A DNA stretch of 64,000 bases from Adiantum capillus-veneris (GCA_014529385.2 CM043942.1:1094501-1158500), one strand, 5' to 3'; counted from the stretch's first letter, positions 21,791 to 34,282 are shown. Translations and numbers: made by a program. Notes: generated by a model from the letters alone, not told the origin.

Positions 21791-22213
21791 AGTACATGTA
21801 ATTGTTTCCCCAATCTTGGATGAGTTGTACTTATTGCATGAAAGGTCTTCCCAAGATGATTTCATAATTAAGTTTCTTTCCAAAGTCCACTATTGTAAAA
21901 GTATGTTGGTAATCAATTCCATACGAATTAACTATCACTTTTTCAAGTACTCTAAGGGACTTTCGATGTGTCCATCAACCAATTGCAATTTCATTCAAGT
22001 TTGTCTAATGGATGGTTTTCCCCAAGATTCCCATACTTCTTTCATGGCTATGGCTATGCCTTCCCCACTATCCAGTATTTCTATGGTTTCTTTATCATTG
22101 TATCTCATTGGAAGGGTTGTGTTTCCTTCTTCCCCTTTGTAGTATTCTCCAACTTTGTTCATTGGAACGGATCTTGTCTCTTTGTTATCCAATTCATGTT
22201 TCAATTTTTCCAA
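21791..22213 (-). pseudogene. Gypsy-3 protease remnant
   Basis: 21995-22213 reads NTTLPMRYNDKETIEILDSG, then EGIAIAMKEVWESWGKPS, with the D-S-G active site. Continuing leftward in broken frames are MKLQLVDGH and the LGRPF-like end (QWTLERNLIMKSSWEDL in one frame). It would cleave the polyprotein. Confidence 0.6.
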
Positions 22214-22271
22214 TTTTTTTCGTGATTAGCCCTGTTATCCCCACCTTCTCTAAAAAAGATTGTAGATCATT

Positions 22272-23266
22272 CTATAAATATGGTTTGATTTTTAACAGTT
22301 CTCCTAATGTAACAATGCATTGAATGGGTGTAGACATGATTGAATGTATGTTGTCTACCTCTAGGGTCTGTTTCGCTCTTTTTATATGGGTGATTTTACA
22401 CACTATGGATTTGTCTTTTTTATCTCCCAAGTAAGAGGGTAGTGTTTTCAAAGTCGTTGGTTTAGACATTCTTGAAGCTTCAAGGCCGCAATCCCATACA
22501 AGGATTATACATCCATGTCCATATCAGGAGGTAGATTGTTTAACCAAACTTCCTCTATAGGAGCTAACTTCAAAGTTAGGCTCCCATCATTAACCTCTCT
22601 CACTTTTTCCCATAAATGTCCAGGCCAGTCTTATTCTACGAACAGAATTCCATCTAAGGCATCTTCACTGTCAGACACTATGAGTTTTGTCTCTTTAGTT
22701 TCAAGGTGGGGTTATTCCACCACTTTGGATTTCTCTTTACGCGTTACTACCACAAACTCTTCAGGTTTTTCTATACTCTCGAGCTTGGGTTTTTATTTTT
22801 CCATCATCTCTTAAGTAACTCTTACTAGATTTTGATAAGCTTCAAGCATAGCTGCTTCCATATCTGGAGAAGGATAGTTTTTCCAAATTTTTTTCATGTT
22901 TTGGCCTGCTTTAAGTGCCACTTGGCAAGCTTCCAAGGCTGCATTGATTGGCTCAAAAATTTTGTCTACCAAAATGGATCCTCCAAATTTCATCGTGGTT
23001 TCCTTGATTTCACTTCCAATTTCTTTCACTTTTTCTTGGAATAGTTTATTGGATTTCTCCTTGATTTTAGCCCTTTGTTTCTATTTTCTTATCACATACC
23101 TCTGGCTTCTTCTTCTCTTGGTCTTTTGAGAGGAAATTTTAGTATTCTCTAAGTCATCATAGGAGTTATGTTTCTTTTTCTTAGCCTGGGCTCTAGTGAT
23201 TACCTTGATTGGAACAATAGGTCCACTGTCCAATGAGCTGCTAGGTATCACTTGGACTATGTTCAC
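22272..23266 (-). pseudogene. Gypsy-3 gag-protease linker
   Basis: Pieces 22272-22469 (TLKTLPSYLGDKKDKSIVCK), 22811-23029 (SILVDKIFEPINAALEACQV) and 23081-23266 (MNIVQVIPSSSLDSGPIVPI, then a Lys/Arg-rich run KKKKHNSYDD) lie in two frames on the minus strand. I do not recognise the fold. The basic run next to the zinc knuckle suggests a nucleic-acid-binding linker. Confidence 0.4.
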
Positions 23267-25547
23267 TACTGCTTACCCTTGTTTAAAGGATTTTTTGAAA
23301 AATCTTCAACGAAGTGTCCTCCCTTTTTGCAACATTGTATACAAAAAGCTTCAATTGGCTTAATGTTCTTGTCTAGCTCTGGGCATTCATTTTTCCAGTG
23401 ATTGTCTAACACCTTGATTAGCTACACAGTCAAGGTCTAACACCTTGATTAGCTACATAGTACATCGCTGCAAGCTCTGCTATAGCATAGGTCACAGGTT
23501 CTTCCATTGGTGGTGGATGTGAATTATACCACTCTCCTTCTACCATTATTGTAGAAGGACTAGGCTCGACATAGGATGTAACAGGCACTAGTGCTTGTTC
23601 ATCTATGATTCACTCTAAATGCATGTACTTTACATACACTACATTATGTCTAGGATATGGAGGTTGTTGACCCAACACGGGTTGGGGTCTTTCCATACCC
23701 ATTAGTGGTCTTTGAGCTGGGGGCCATATTAGGTTGATATCTGTACATGGGTTGTCTTTGTGGCCTCATAGACACATATTGAACATTTCCATCATACTTT
23801 GATCAATAATAGCACTCATTGGTCTCATGGTTGGTCCATTTACCCTCAATTTTGCACCATTTTTGTGGCCTATTGGTTGTCCATGTTAAGGTATCCCTTG
23901 CCTTGGTCCCCTCATAGGTGCTTTTTGCATGTTAATCATCATTTCATTCATTCTTTTGAGGCAGCCGTTCCCACTTGTGTTCGTTTGGTGGATGCTATTT
24001 TCTCACTTTGATTATCCTTAGGGACATCTTCATCACAATTGTCTCCCAAGTCAATGGCATCCGATACACACTCTTCTAGGGTCATATGTTTCTTACTATA
24101 CAATATAGCATGAAGTTCTTTGTTAGCAGTACCTCTAGAAACAATGATATTAATCTTTCTTCTGTAGTATTTCTAGTTATGGGTATCTTGAAATGTGTTG
24201 CTTCATTCTAGTTGCACAATCCCTAGCAGACTCACCTTGTTTCTATTTGAAGCTATAGATTTGAGCTATCGTATTATATTTGATCCCCGTTTTGGAACAT
24301 GTAGCTACAAATCCTTGAGCTAATGTATGTAAATCTATGATTGACCTCGGTGGAATGTTTTGGAACCATGTCAGTGATTTTCCTTCTAATGCCATTCCAA
24401 ATCCCTCAAATTGAGTATGGAAATCAAATATGCATTCGCCCTTAGCACTTGCTTAAAGCTTGCTAAGTGGTCATATGGATCCCCAGATCCACTGTATTTT
24501 GTGACCCATTTTTTAAAATCAGTTGGTCTAACACGTCTATTTGGTTCAACTCCAGGTCTCTTGGAAGTTGGTCCTATCCCGATTCCTTAAAACCAGTCTG
24601 TTGAAAAAGTGCATAATGTAGCCCTGGACTTGCTTTAGTGTCACGCAGTTTTATTTGCGATGAGGTAGCTGCGGGTTTTTTAACATTGCTCCCAAAAAAT
24701 CTCTCAAGGAGTTTCTCTCTTGGTATAGTTTTTTGTCCTTGGTCCAATATCCAAACTCTTATGCAGTACCCTTGGTATTTGGTTTGTTTCACCTCCTCAA
24801 GACTCATCATAAAAAAGTTATTGTTATAACAGTCCCTAAAAAGGTAAGTTGGTAGATCTATTGAACCCTTGTCTTTGATTTTGAAGATATAGATTATTTT
24901 CATGCATGTTAATTGTCCCTATTTGGCATGGTAAGTCCATAGAAGATCTTTGACGTTTCTATCCTCCCAACAATACACTCCGATTCTAGGATTATTCGTG
25001 CTAAGATGTTTCAAGGGCTTCAGATCAACTTGATCATATCCCTCAAATTTTATAGTCGGTGGACATTCTTTTGCTGCCATATTTGCAATTATGGTATTTA
25101 CTTCTAATCCCCATTTGTCTATCACATTAGGGTTTTCAACTTTTAAATACTGAGTTCCGTTTTTATCCATATATATTTTCCTTGTTTGTTTGTCCTTATT
25201 TCCTCTTCAAACTCTATGTCATGGTCAATGCGAATGGGATATTCTTTATTAGGATCCAGGTAAACCTAAGCTCCATGGCTATTAGTCTTATAAAAGGTGA
25301 GTATGTGTTTATATCGCACTATTGTTCCGGTTCCTGAATGAGTTGAATAGGAAGACATTTCATATGTTGAGTCTGAATAAGTGCCTGAGACTTCTTCAAA
25401 GATAGTGTCCAAGTGGTCGCCTTGATTCACACTTTCTTTGGTGGATACTCTACTAGCGAGCTCTCCAAATATGCCTTGGTTTGCTAGTATACGACCAGAT
25501 CTAAGGTTCATATAGACTTGTGAAGCCTTGGATAGAGTACTTACCAT
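23267..25547 (-). pseudogene. Gypsy-3 gag with unusual N-terminal region
   Basis: Starts MVSTLSKASQVYMNLRSGRI (25266-25547). Then, in another frame, comes a domain of unknown function (WGLEVNTIIANMAAKECPPT ... IGVYCWEDRNVKDLLWTYHA, MKIIYIFKIKDKGSIDLPTY). A gag-like part follows (QIYSFKQKQG-type), then a Pro/Met-rich region, and near 23330 a knuckle CIQCCKKGGHFVED. Many stops. The N-terminal domain is better preserved in the related fragment at 31047-31673. Confidence 0.65.
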
Positions 25548-25719
25548 CGAATTGACTTATTTTCAGTTTCTTCCACTTGACTCGAGTGTAACTCCTGTCA
25601 AGCTTTCAATTCCTTATCTACAACCTGATTCCTATATCAATTTTAATCAAGTTAGCTATTCTTTCACAAAGACTGTACAATTTTTTTATTTTTATTTTTT
25701 GGCTAACTATTGTGACTAC

Positions 25720-27379
25720 TCTATGTATATCACTTCAATTTGGGCTAAGTGAGTCAGCAATTGAGACTTTCAGATTCTACTTTTGCAAAAAGCCAAAGGA
25801 ATAATCTGCAACCTGGAAACTGAGTTAACATGTACTAATATGGATCCAACTGAACTTAAAATTGATCGGTGGCCTTGTATTATGTTGTTCTAACACTATA
25901 CAAGCTCAAAAGACCAAAATTTTGTCTCTGTGTTTCAGAAGTAAATAATCATAATTATTTACTTTTCTCAGCTTTTTGAACTTTTTAGGCTTTTTTTGCC
26001 AAGTATTCAACTTGCTATGGCCTCTAGACAAGTTTCACTGAGTTTGAACAAAAATTATCCAAGTTATGAACTGTTTCCTGTCCGCAGACTCTGTTTTTGA
26101 GAATCTGGCTTAAGTCTCACTTTTGTGATCCAAATTTCACAAAATTTGATGTGTAGACTCTACTTGATATACTTGTCCTTGAGGTATGCTCAAATGTGCC
26201 AAAATGTCCAATTTTATAGCAGATGTAAATAATTGTGATTATTTACTTTTGGTATTTTTGTGCAACTTTTTTCCACAATCATGACACAGAGTGGTTAAGC
26301 AGCTCAATTTAAGCCCCCTAGCCAAGTTTCATCAAGTTTGGATAATCCATGTTCAATTGGTCAACATTTTTGTGTTTGTAGACTGACTTTTATAAATTTG
26401 GCCACAATTTTCATTTCAATGATCCAAATCTGCAAATTTGATTTGTGGGCTTAATATAACATGCTAAAACTAGACGTATGCTGGGTTGGTCCAAAAAGTT
26501 GAGAAATGGGTCAAGTTTCACTAAGTTCGAACAAGATTTTTTCAAGTCACACTTAGGTTCTCAACAATCAGTACATATTTCAGATCTTCAAGGTTTTGGT
26601 CAATTGGGTGATCCAAATTCTATGGGCCTTTGCAAAATATATTTATACACATGCATAGAGTCTCTCGTAACAGCCTTGGTTAATTTTGAGCTGAAAGGGA
26701 ACAATCACGATTATTTACTTTTGGCCTAAAACGAACACGTTTTTCAACTTTTTCAATGGACAATCTTCTTATGATCTATTTCAAGTCTCTGAGTCAAGTC
26801 AAAACTTAATTTGGCCTAAAATATCAAGAAAAAATAAATAATTTGAGTTTTTGCAAACTCCTAAAAATTTACCTCAATTGCATCCTTAAGCTTACCCACT
26901 GGTTCATACAACTTTTAGAGCATAATCTCCAGCCGGATTCAATGGTCGACACTCTTTTGGTGTTGTTTCAAGCCGTAGACCTGAATTTATGCAACTTCAC
27001 ATAAACAACTCACAATTGATTCTTCTAGAGAGAGCAATGTTTTAAGATCCCACCTCAGATTCTACTTACCCTACTCCTAGATTCTACTGCAATGGACTTG
27101 TGGAAAGTGTCCACATACAATCGTTTTCTTGTTTTTTATGGTTTTTTGAGCCTTGATCTTGAGACTTGTCTCGTCCATCAATCGTTCTCAAAATCCTAAT
27201 CTAATCCTTCAATCCTAAAAAATACTTAGCAAGTACACTTACTTCCAAGCTACCTCTACACGACAAAAAACAACAATCGGCGGTTTTAAAGAGAAAGTTT
27301 TGATGCTAGGTAATCCTAGAGGAGTTTAAAGGACAACTACACAAGACGCTCGTATTTTTCCTAGTTTTGATCTCTTCGA
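25720..27379 (-). repeat. Gypsy-3 leader with palindrome-bearing repeats
   Basis: No coding. It holds copies of a near-perfect palindrome GTAAATAATC-N2-GATTATTTAC at 25941, 26225 and (half-decayed) 26697. The related block 31668-32940 has four, at 31881, 32164, 32444 and 32719, spaced 283, 280 and 275 bp. Around each, similar phrases recur (TGATCCAAAT, AGTTTCA, GAATCTGGCT), so the leader is a degenerate ~280-bp tandem array. Confidence 0.7.
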
Positions 27380-27397
27380 TCCCCGAAAACGGCGCCA
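27380..27397 (-). promoter_or_regulatory. Primer binding site of gypsy-3
   Basis: The minus strand reads TGGCGCCGTTTTCGGGGA, 2 bp inside the LTR. It is a two-base variant of the Asp-type site TGGCGCCGTTGCCGGGGA seen at 53156-53173. Confidence 0.8.
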
Positions 27398-27399
27398 AA

Positions 27400-27817
27400 T
27401 GTGGGATGGGCTTCTAACCTCACTCCTATCTTATTGCAGACATAGCGAGAACCACAAAGCCAATCCATGGGACGAAGCTGACTCGACTAGTGCTAGAGGC
27501 TACAAGAGGTTGTCAATCTCTTGGAAAACAATAAACAACTCGCATCTAACTCAAGCTACACTCAAATACCAAAGTCACCAAAAGCTAGTCGCTAATCGAT
27601 AAACAAATCATAATCGTTACAGCATCAAACGACATCCAAACGTTATGAAAATTCTAGGACATGTTTATAATACCTAAGCACACAAGCTTATGGTCTTAAA
27701 TATCAATTTAAGTCAAGTGAAAAAATCACGATTATTAATAGCAGTGAGTTTTTGACCTAATCGTTTTCGACCCAAAATGCATCTAAATGCTTAGCAATGA
27801 TGTCCCAATATCCCACC
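27400..27817 (-). repeat. 5' LTR of gypsy-3
   Basis: About 418 bp, from TGTGGGAT beside the primer site to ATCCCACC (expected ATCCCACA). The inverted ends TGTGGGAT/ATCCCACC support the boundary. No second copy is in the window. Confidence 0.6.
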
Positions 27818-27889
27818 TATACTTATTTTATGATTTTCTAGCTTAAATTCCTACTTATGATGAAATTAGGCCACGGGTCGGTGATGCCA
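27818..27889. other. Short unassigned stretch
   Basis: Between the gypsy-3 LTR and the first recognisable copia coding. Nothing seen. Confidence 0.4.
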
Positions 27890-30582
27890 AAGGCTACGTA
27901 AACACGTAGTAGAGCTCTTAATTCCAGTTGCAATGCAACAGATGACATTGCAAAAGTTGGACAAACTATAGCCATTGCTCCTCAAAACGGTAATTTATTT
28001 GAACTCTCTCTCAATGATGCTGTAGCAAATGTTGTTACTGCTCTAGGTGATCATGGTTGCAAAGTATGGCATCATCGATTTATTCATGTTGGTTTCTCAA
28101 AACTCCTTGATCTTCAACGTCGTGATCTTGTTCATATCATGGATCTTAAAGCTCCCAGATGGGAATTTGCGAGTTTTGTTCTCTTGGAAAATATAATCGT
28201 AAACCCTTTCCTCTCTCAAATACAGTTCATTTTCATGACATATTGGATCTTGTTCATACTAATATATGTGGACCTCTACCTTCTTCAAGATCACAATATT
28301 TCTACTTCATTACCTTCTTTGATGATTTCTCACGGTATACAACTGTATTTCTACTTAGATAAATATCTGAGGTGTTATCTGTTTTCAAACAATTCCATAA
28401 GGCTGCGGAACTTCAAATTGGTCGTTACCTCAAGAAGTTTCGTAGTGACAATGGAGGCGAATATGTTTCTCGAGATTTTGTGAGTTACTGTGCTGACAGT
28501 GGAATTCATCATGAACACACTATTCCATATTCACCTCAACAGAACGGCATTGCCGAACAAAAGAATCACACTATTCTTAATGCTATAAGATATATGCTGA
28601 TTCATTTTGGGTGATCTCGTGCTTTTTGGGCTGAAGCTACTTTGATAGCAATATTTATTTAGAATCATCTTCCTACTACTGCACCCTCTGGTAAGATACC
28701 CATCACAACATGGGTAGGTGACATTCCTTCTGTATCTCATTTTCGAACCATTGGATATATTGCTTATATTCATGCTCCCAAAGAAACACAAACAAAGCTT
28801 GATGCTCCCGGTCTTAAAGTTATTTTTATGGGATATTATGACGCTTCCAAAGGCTATAAATTCTATGAACCTTCCTCCAAGAAATTAATTGTGAATCGTG
28901 ATGCTACGTTTAACGAAGAGCGTATGGGAGGCTCATGGTCCATGTATGATTCTGACGATACTAAATCATTGCTTCAAGATTTTTCATTTCTTTTAGATGA
29001 TGAAACTCTTCCTATAGAGCATCTTTCCTCTTCAAAACCATACATTCCAAATGTTGCCAATGATGATATTGTTATTTTTGTTGATCTGCCTATTGATTTT
29101 GAACATGGCTCATGTCATGTTTATAATGACGATATTGTTGATAATACTTTCTCTACTTCTGACGATCCCGTTATAATGGAGCTATCTCTTCACCACAAAA
29201 GGATCAATGGAAAGAGTCTATGGAAGCAGAGTACAATTCTCTTATCTCTAAATGTACATGGATACTAACTGACCTACCTCATGGTCGTACAGTTATTTAA
29301 GTGTAAGTGAGTGTATTAGACAACGATAAAAGCAGATAGATCTTTTGAAAAGTTCAAGGCACTTTAGTTGCAAAAGGTTACTCCCAAGTTGCTAGTGTTG
29401 ATTATCAAGAGACCTTTTCACTAGTTCTTTGCCTTATAAGTGTTCGAGTTTTAATGGCATTTGTTGTTTAATTTTATTTAGAAGCTCAACAAATGGATTG
29501 CAAACTGATATTCTTAATGCTGACTTGGAAGAGGAAATTTATATGGAGTAGCAAGAAGGGTTTGTTATTCCAAGTAAAGAAGACCTTGTTGGTCAACTAA
29601 ATAAGGCACTATATGGTCTCAAACAAGCTTCGTGAGCCTGGTATACAAAATTTGATCTTTTTCTCAACTCTAAAGGATTCATCTCTTGCTCTTCAGATCC
29701 CAACTTATACATAAAGCACCAAGGTAGCTATTTTGATTCTTGCTCTTTATGTGGATGATACCATCCTTGTTTCCAATGATTTGGGATTTCTTTAGCAAGT
29801 GAAAAATTTATTGTCTTCTGCATTTGATATGGTGGATCTAGAAGAGATTCACTTGTGTCTTGGCATTCAGATTCAAAGGAACCACACAAAAGGTATTTTA
29901 TTTCTTCAACAATCAAAGTTTATTGCGGATACTATTCAAAAATTTGGTATGGAATCAGCACATTTGATCAACACACCTTGTCTTGTGAGTTCTACAAAGA
30001 ACACTTTTGACAATGGTAATCAACTTGTCACAAGTCAGCCTTATGCTAACTTGATTGGATGTCTTTAGTTTGGTGGCATGAACACTTGCCCTCATATTTT
30101 GTTTGTTTCTAATTGTCTTGGACAACATCTTGCACATCCTTCTCTTAAGCATTGGTTTGTAGCAAAGCGTGCATTAAAATACTTAAAAGGCACTACAGAT
30201 TTTGGTTTGGTCTATCGCCGACAACTAACATTGGATTCTATGCAATCTCTTTCTCATTTGGGCTACACAGATGCAAACTAGGCAAGCTCACATTTATCTA
30301 TGCGATCTACTAGTGGTTGCTTCTTTATAAATGGTTGTCTTGTTTCTTGGACCATCAAGAAACAACGATGTGTTGCAGTTTCTATGACTGAGTCAAAATA
30401 TGTTGCGGCATCACTTGCAGCTCATGAGCTAATCTGGCTTCGACAAATGCTTGTTGATATTGGCCACTCTCCTCTTTCTAGCACACCCTTGTGGTATGAC
30501 AATTAGAGTGCTATTAGTCTTGCAAAAGACTATGTTCAACATAATAAGTCACAGGACATTACTGTCCATTACCATTATGTCA
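27890..30582 (+). pseudogene. Ty1/copia pol remnant (integrase, RT, RNase H)
   Basis: Integrase pre-domain (KVWHHRFIHVGFSKLLDLQR), core with D in VHTNICGPL, D in FRSDNGGEY and E in PQQNGIAEQKNHT. A long linker follows (28828-29268), then RT with VAKGYSQVASVDYQETF and the catalytic box LYVDDTILVSND near 29750, and RNase H (YTDAN, SAISLAKDYVQHNKSQ). Stops and shifts near 28360, 28612, 28660, 29290, 29520 and 29640. gag, protease and both LTRs are missing. At 30582 it runs straight into gypsy-3-like sequence. Confidence 0.85.
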
Positions 30583-32940
30583 TACGTTTGGTGGATGTTG
30601 TTTTCTCACTTAGATTATCCTTAGGGATATCTTCTTCATTGAAAATATCACATTTGTCTCCTAAGTTGATAGCATCTGACACACACTCTTCTAGGGTCAT
30701 ATGTTTCTTTCTTTACAATATAGCATGAACCTCTTTGTTTATCAATCCCTCTAGAAACAATGATACCAATATTTCTTCTGCAGATATTTCTAGTTCTTGG
30801 CATCTTGCAATGTATTGTTTCATTCTAGCTGCACAATCTCTAACAGACTGACCTTGTTTTTGTTTGAAGCTATAGATTTGAGCCACAATATTATGTTTGA
30901 TCCCCGTTTTGAAACATGCAGCTACAAATCCTTGAGCTAATGTAATTAAATCCATAATTGACCTAGGTGGAATGTCATTCCAAATCCCTCGAATTAAGTA
31001 TGGAAGTCAAATATGCGTTCTGCTCTTAGCACTTGTTTAAAGATTGCTAAGTGGTCATATGGATCCACTGTATTTTTTTGACCCATTTTTTAAAATCAGC
31101 TGGTCTGACACATCTATTTGGTTCAACTCCAGGTCTCCTGTCAGTCGGTCCTGTTCCGAGTCCTTCAAACCAATCTGTTGGAAATAGTGACTCATGTAGC
31201 CCTCGACTGGCTTTAGTGTCACCCGGTTTTCTTCGTGATGAGGTAATTTCTGGTTTTTTAGCATTGCTCTCAAAATATCTCTCGCAGAGTTCATCTCTTG
31301 GAATAGTTTCTGGTCCTTGGCCCAATATCCAACCCCTTATGGAGTACCCTTGGTATTTGGTTTGTTCCACTTCTTCAGGACTCATCATAACAAAATTATC
31401 GTTATAACAATCACTAAATAGGTAGGTTGGTAGATCTGTTGAACCCTTGTCTTTGATTTTGAAGATATAGATGATCTTCATGGATGTTAATTGTCCTGAT
31501 TTGGCATGACAAGTCCATAGAATATCTTCGATGTTTCTATCCTCCCAGCGATAGACTCCGATCCTAGGATTATCTGTGCCAAGCCATTTCAAGGGCTTCA
31601 AATCAACTTGGTCGTATCCGTCAAAGTTGGTGGTCCTTATTTTGCTTCCATATCCGGAATTATGGTATATCACTTCAATTTGGGCTAAGTGAGTCAGTAC
31701 TTGAGACTTTTAGATTCTACTTTTGCAAAAAAGCCAAAGGACTAATCTGCAACCTGGAAACTAAGAGAACATGTACTAATTTGGATCCGATTGAACCCAA
31801 AATTGACCGTGGCCTTGTCTTATGTTGGTCTAACACGGTACAAGCTTAAAAGTCATAAATGGTGTCTCTGTATTTCAGAAGTAAATAATCGTAATTATTT
31901 ACTTTTCTCAATTTTTTGTCCTTTTTGGCTTTTTTTGTTTAGTACTCAACTTGTTAAAGTCTCTAGAAAAGTTTCACTGAGTTTGAACAAAAATTTTCTG
32001 AGTTACCAATTGTTTCGTGTCCGCAGACTCAGTTTTTGAGAATCTGGCTTAAATCTCACTTTTGTGATCCAAATTTCACCAAATTTGATTTGTGTGGTCT
32101 ACTTGCTATGCTTGACCTTGTGGTATATTCAAATGTGCAAAAGTATACAATTTTGTAGCATATGTAAATAATCGCGATTATCTACTCCTATTTTTATGCA
32201 ATTTTTGCCACAATCTTGACACAGATCGATTAAGTAGCTCAACTTAAGCTCCCTAGCCAAGTTTCATCAATTTTGGATAATTTTTGTTCATAGTTTTGTG
32301 TTTGCAGACTGACTTTGCAAATTTGGCTACAATTTTCACTCCAATGATCCAATTCTTACCAAATTTGATTTTTGGGCTTACTATAACATGCTAAGACTAG
32401 TGGTATGATGGGTTGGTCAAAAAAGTTACAAAATGGGACAAAAGTAAATCATCACGATTATTTACTTGGCAAATTTGTGCATCTTTTTGGTCAACTGAGC
32501 ATGTACACTTATTTAACATATCAATAGAAGCCTATAAGTCAAGTGTTTGAACAAAATTTTCCCAATTTACACTCAAGTTCTCGACAATCAGTACATAACT
32601 GAGTTTCTACCATGTTTTTGGTCATTTTGGTGATCCAAATTCTATGGGGATTTACAAAAGATGTTTGTACACATGAATAGAGTCTCTGGTATCAACATTG
32701 GTCACCTTTGAGCTGAAAGTAAATAATCGTGATTATTTACTTTTGGCCTAAAATGAGAACCTTTTTCAACTTTTTCAGTGGACAGTCTTTTTATGAACTG
32801 ATTTAAGCCTCTAAGTCAAGTCAAAACTTAATTTGGCCTAAAATGTCAAGAAAAAAGTAAATAATTTGGGTTTTGCAAACTCTTGAAATTTTACCTCAAA
32901 TGTGTCCTTAAGCTTACCCACTGGTTCATATAACTTTAAC
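30583..32940 (-). pseudogene. Second gypsy-3-related gag and leader fragment
   Basis: Diverged copy of about 23977-26915. It lacks about 630 bp (25098-25727 of the first copy) at the TAT join near 31665, and a short block between AATG repeats near 30973. The open 208-codon frame 31047-31673 keeps IGVYRWEDRNIEDILWTCHA, SGQLTSMKIIYIFKIKDKGS and RPADFKKWV, in one frame where the first copy has shifts. 30713-30955 keeps gag (GQSVRDCAARMKQYIARCQE). No LTR is attached at either end. Confidence 0.75.
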
Positions 32941-33025
32941 TGGAGCAAGCCTCTAAGTAGTGGCAAAGAGATCCTTATTCTTTGTGTATATGAAGAATAA
33001 GAAATGTGTATGTACAAACCATCAT

Positions 33026-33436
33026 GGAAAATTTGAACTCAGAAAGGGGCCTTATAAGGAGTTTGACTTCCTCTCTCATGTCCAAAACGGGTGTGCGGTA
33101 ACTCTAAAATTGGCAGAGAGTTGGCAGTTAGAATCTATTCTATTGATATATAGCACGCCACAAGATTCCTCATATTTTGAAAGATTCTATTTTGTATTCT
33201 CTAGATTCTAGACGGAGTTGTCACATCACAAGAGAATCAAAAAAGAATCTTTCAAATATGAGGAATCTCACATGGCGTGTTATATATCAATAGAAAGAGC
33301 TTGAAGAGTAGATTGTAACTGTCAAATCTCCGCCAAGTTTAGAGTTGATTTGCAAAAATTTTACCGCAGATCCATTTTGGACATGAGAGAGGATGTCAAA
33401 CTCCTTATAAGGCCCCTTTGTGAGTCCAAATTTTCC
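33026..33436. repeat. 411-bp imperfect foldback in the H LTR
   Basis: The left arm begins GGAAAATTTGAACTC and the right arm ends GAGTCCAAATTTTCC. Arms of about 180-200 bp pair along most of their length (GGGGCCTTATAAGGAGTTTG, CTCTCTCATGTCCAAAA, TTGATATATA), meeting at about 33206-33230. No coding. Confidence 0.85.
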
Positions 33437-33505
33437 CTAATGCAATGGGTGGCCGGATATTAGACGTTTGGCCTGGGGCAAAGGCATAGTGCCTTTACCC
33501 CAACA

Positions 33506-33516
33506 ATCTCCCACTT
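33506..33516 (-). promoter_or_regulatory. Polypurine tract of copia H
   Basis: AAGTGGGAGAT on the minus strand directly before the LTR start TGTTGGGG. This arrangement is typical of plant copia elements. Confidence 0.75.
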
Positions 33517-33853
33517 ATAGGTGAATGTGCCAGTAAGTGGGTGCTACTAGCTAAACTACTAGCATGTACAAGAAAATAGGTGAGAGACTCTCTCAATCTA
33601 TGTGCACTGGCTCACCCAATCTACATGTAGCCGTATCGGCCCTAGTAATAGGTAATCGTACATATCCACACTAGACCCTGTTTGTAAATCTCATAGATAA
33701 CTTTGTATGCTCTGCAAATTTCCATGAAGTGTAATGCTAGCGTCATTCACCGTACGATCAACGATCCCTAGTACAAATGCTTCCACTGTAGCTGCTAAGT
33801 CGGGCCTTAAAAATAACAAGTCGAACATGAGATGTTCGAACGTTGGGCAAAAT

Positions 33854-34282
33854 TTACGCAAACTTGACTGTCCTATCCTCCCCTACACTATTTGCATGCA
33901 CTACATCATCAAGACTACCCATCATGTATGGATGTGTTAATGCCGACACTAGGATGGCTACGTCCCTCTCACCCATAGGTGCAACTGTGGGTCTTGGCAT
34001 CAACTCATCAACCTCTACCATGAGCATATCAAAGAACTCCATGTCTGTCACCTCTACCTATGTCTCTAGTGAGCAGACCCGCTCTACCTCTACCTGCACA
34101 GACTCTGACAACACCTGATGTGTCTCACTAGAGCATTGTCTCTCTACCTCTATCCCTATAGAGTCTACTGGCACCTCCTGCACAACTAAATTCTTTCTTT
34201 TGTGAGCATCGTGGAGCTCACCCACAAAGGAGACAGGTCTCGTCTCTTGCTCAATGCATGCCAACAACAAAACCACGACCAT
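33854..34282 (-). pseudogene. Unidentified coding remnant in copia H
   Basis: Two frame-matched pieces, 34058-34282 (VVVLLLACIEQETRPVSFVG, with a repeated VEVER-CS-ET motif) and 33854-34051 (MEFFDMLMVEVDELMPRPTV), separated by one stop. No RT or integrase motifs. H appears to lack pol, so this may be a spacer between a protease-like frame (54038-54505) and the 3' LTR. Confidence 0.35.

Larger units (their letters stand above)
19081..27817 (-). mobile_element. Ty3/gypsy element with Asp-type primer site, 5' part (gypsy-3)
   Basis: Minus strand: 5' LTR 27400-27817, primer site 27380-27397, a 1.8-kb leader, gag, protease, RT, RNase H and the start of integrase. Integrase is cut at 19081 by chromovirus-2. 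The remaining integrase and 3' LTR lie left of the window. All coding parts are heavily broken. RT sequence is not chromoviral and no second RNase H was seen; lineage left open. Confidence 0.78.

Noticed and set aside
19081-27817. Possible integrated pararetrovirus
   Set aside because: It has an LTR with inverted ends, an Asp-type primer site and the start of integrase after RNase H; these fit a gypsy retrotransposon.
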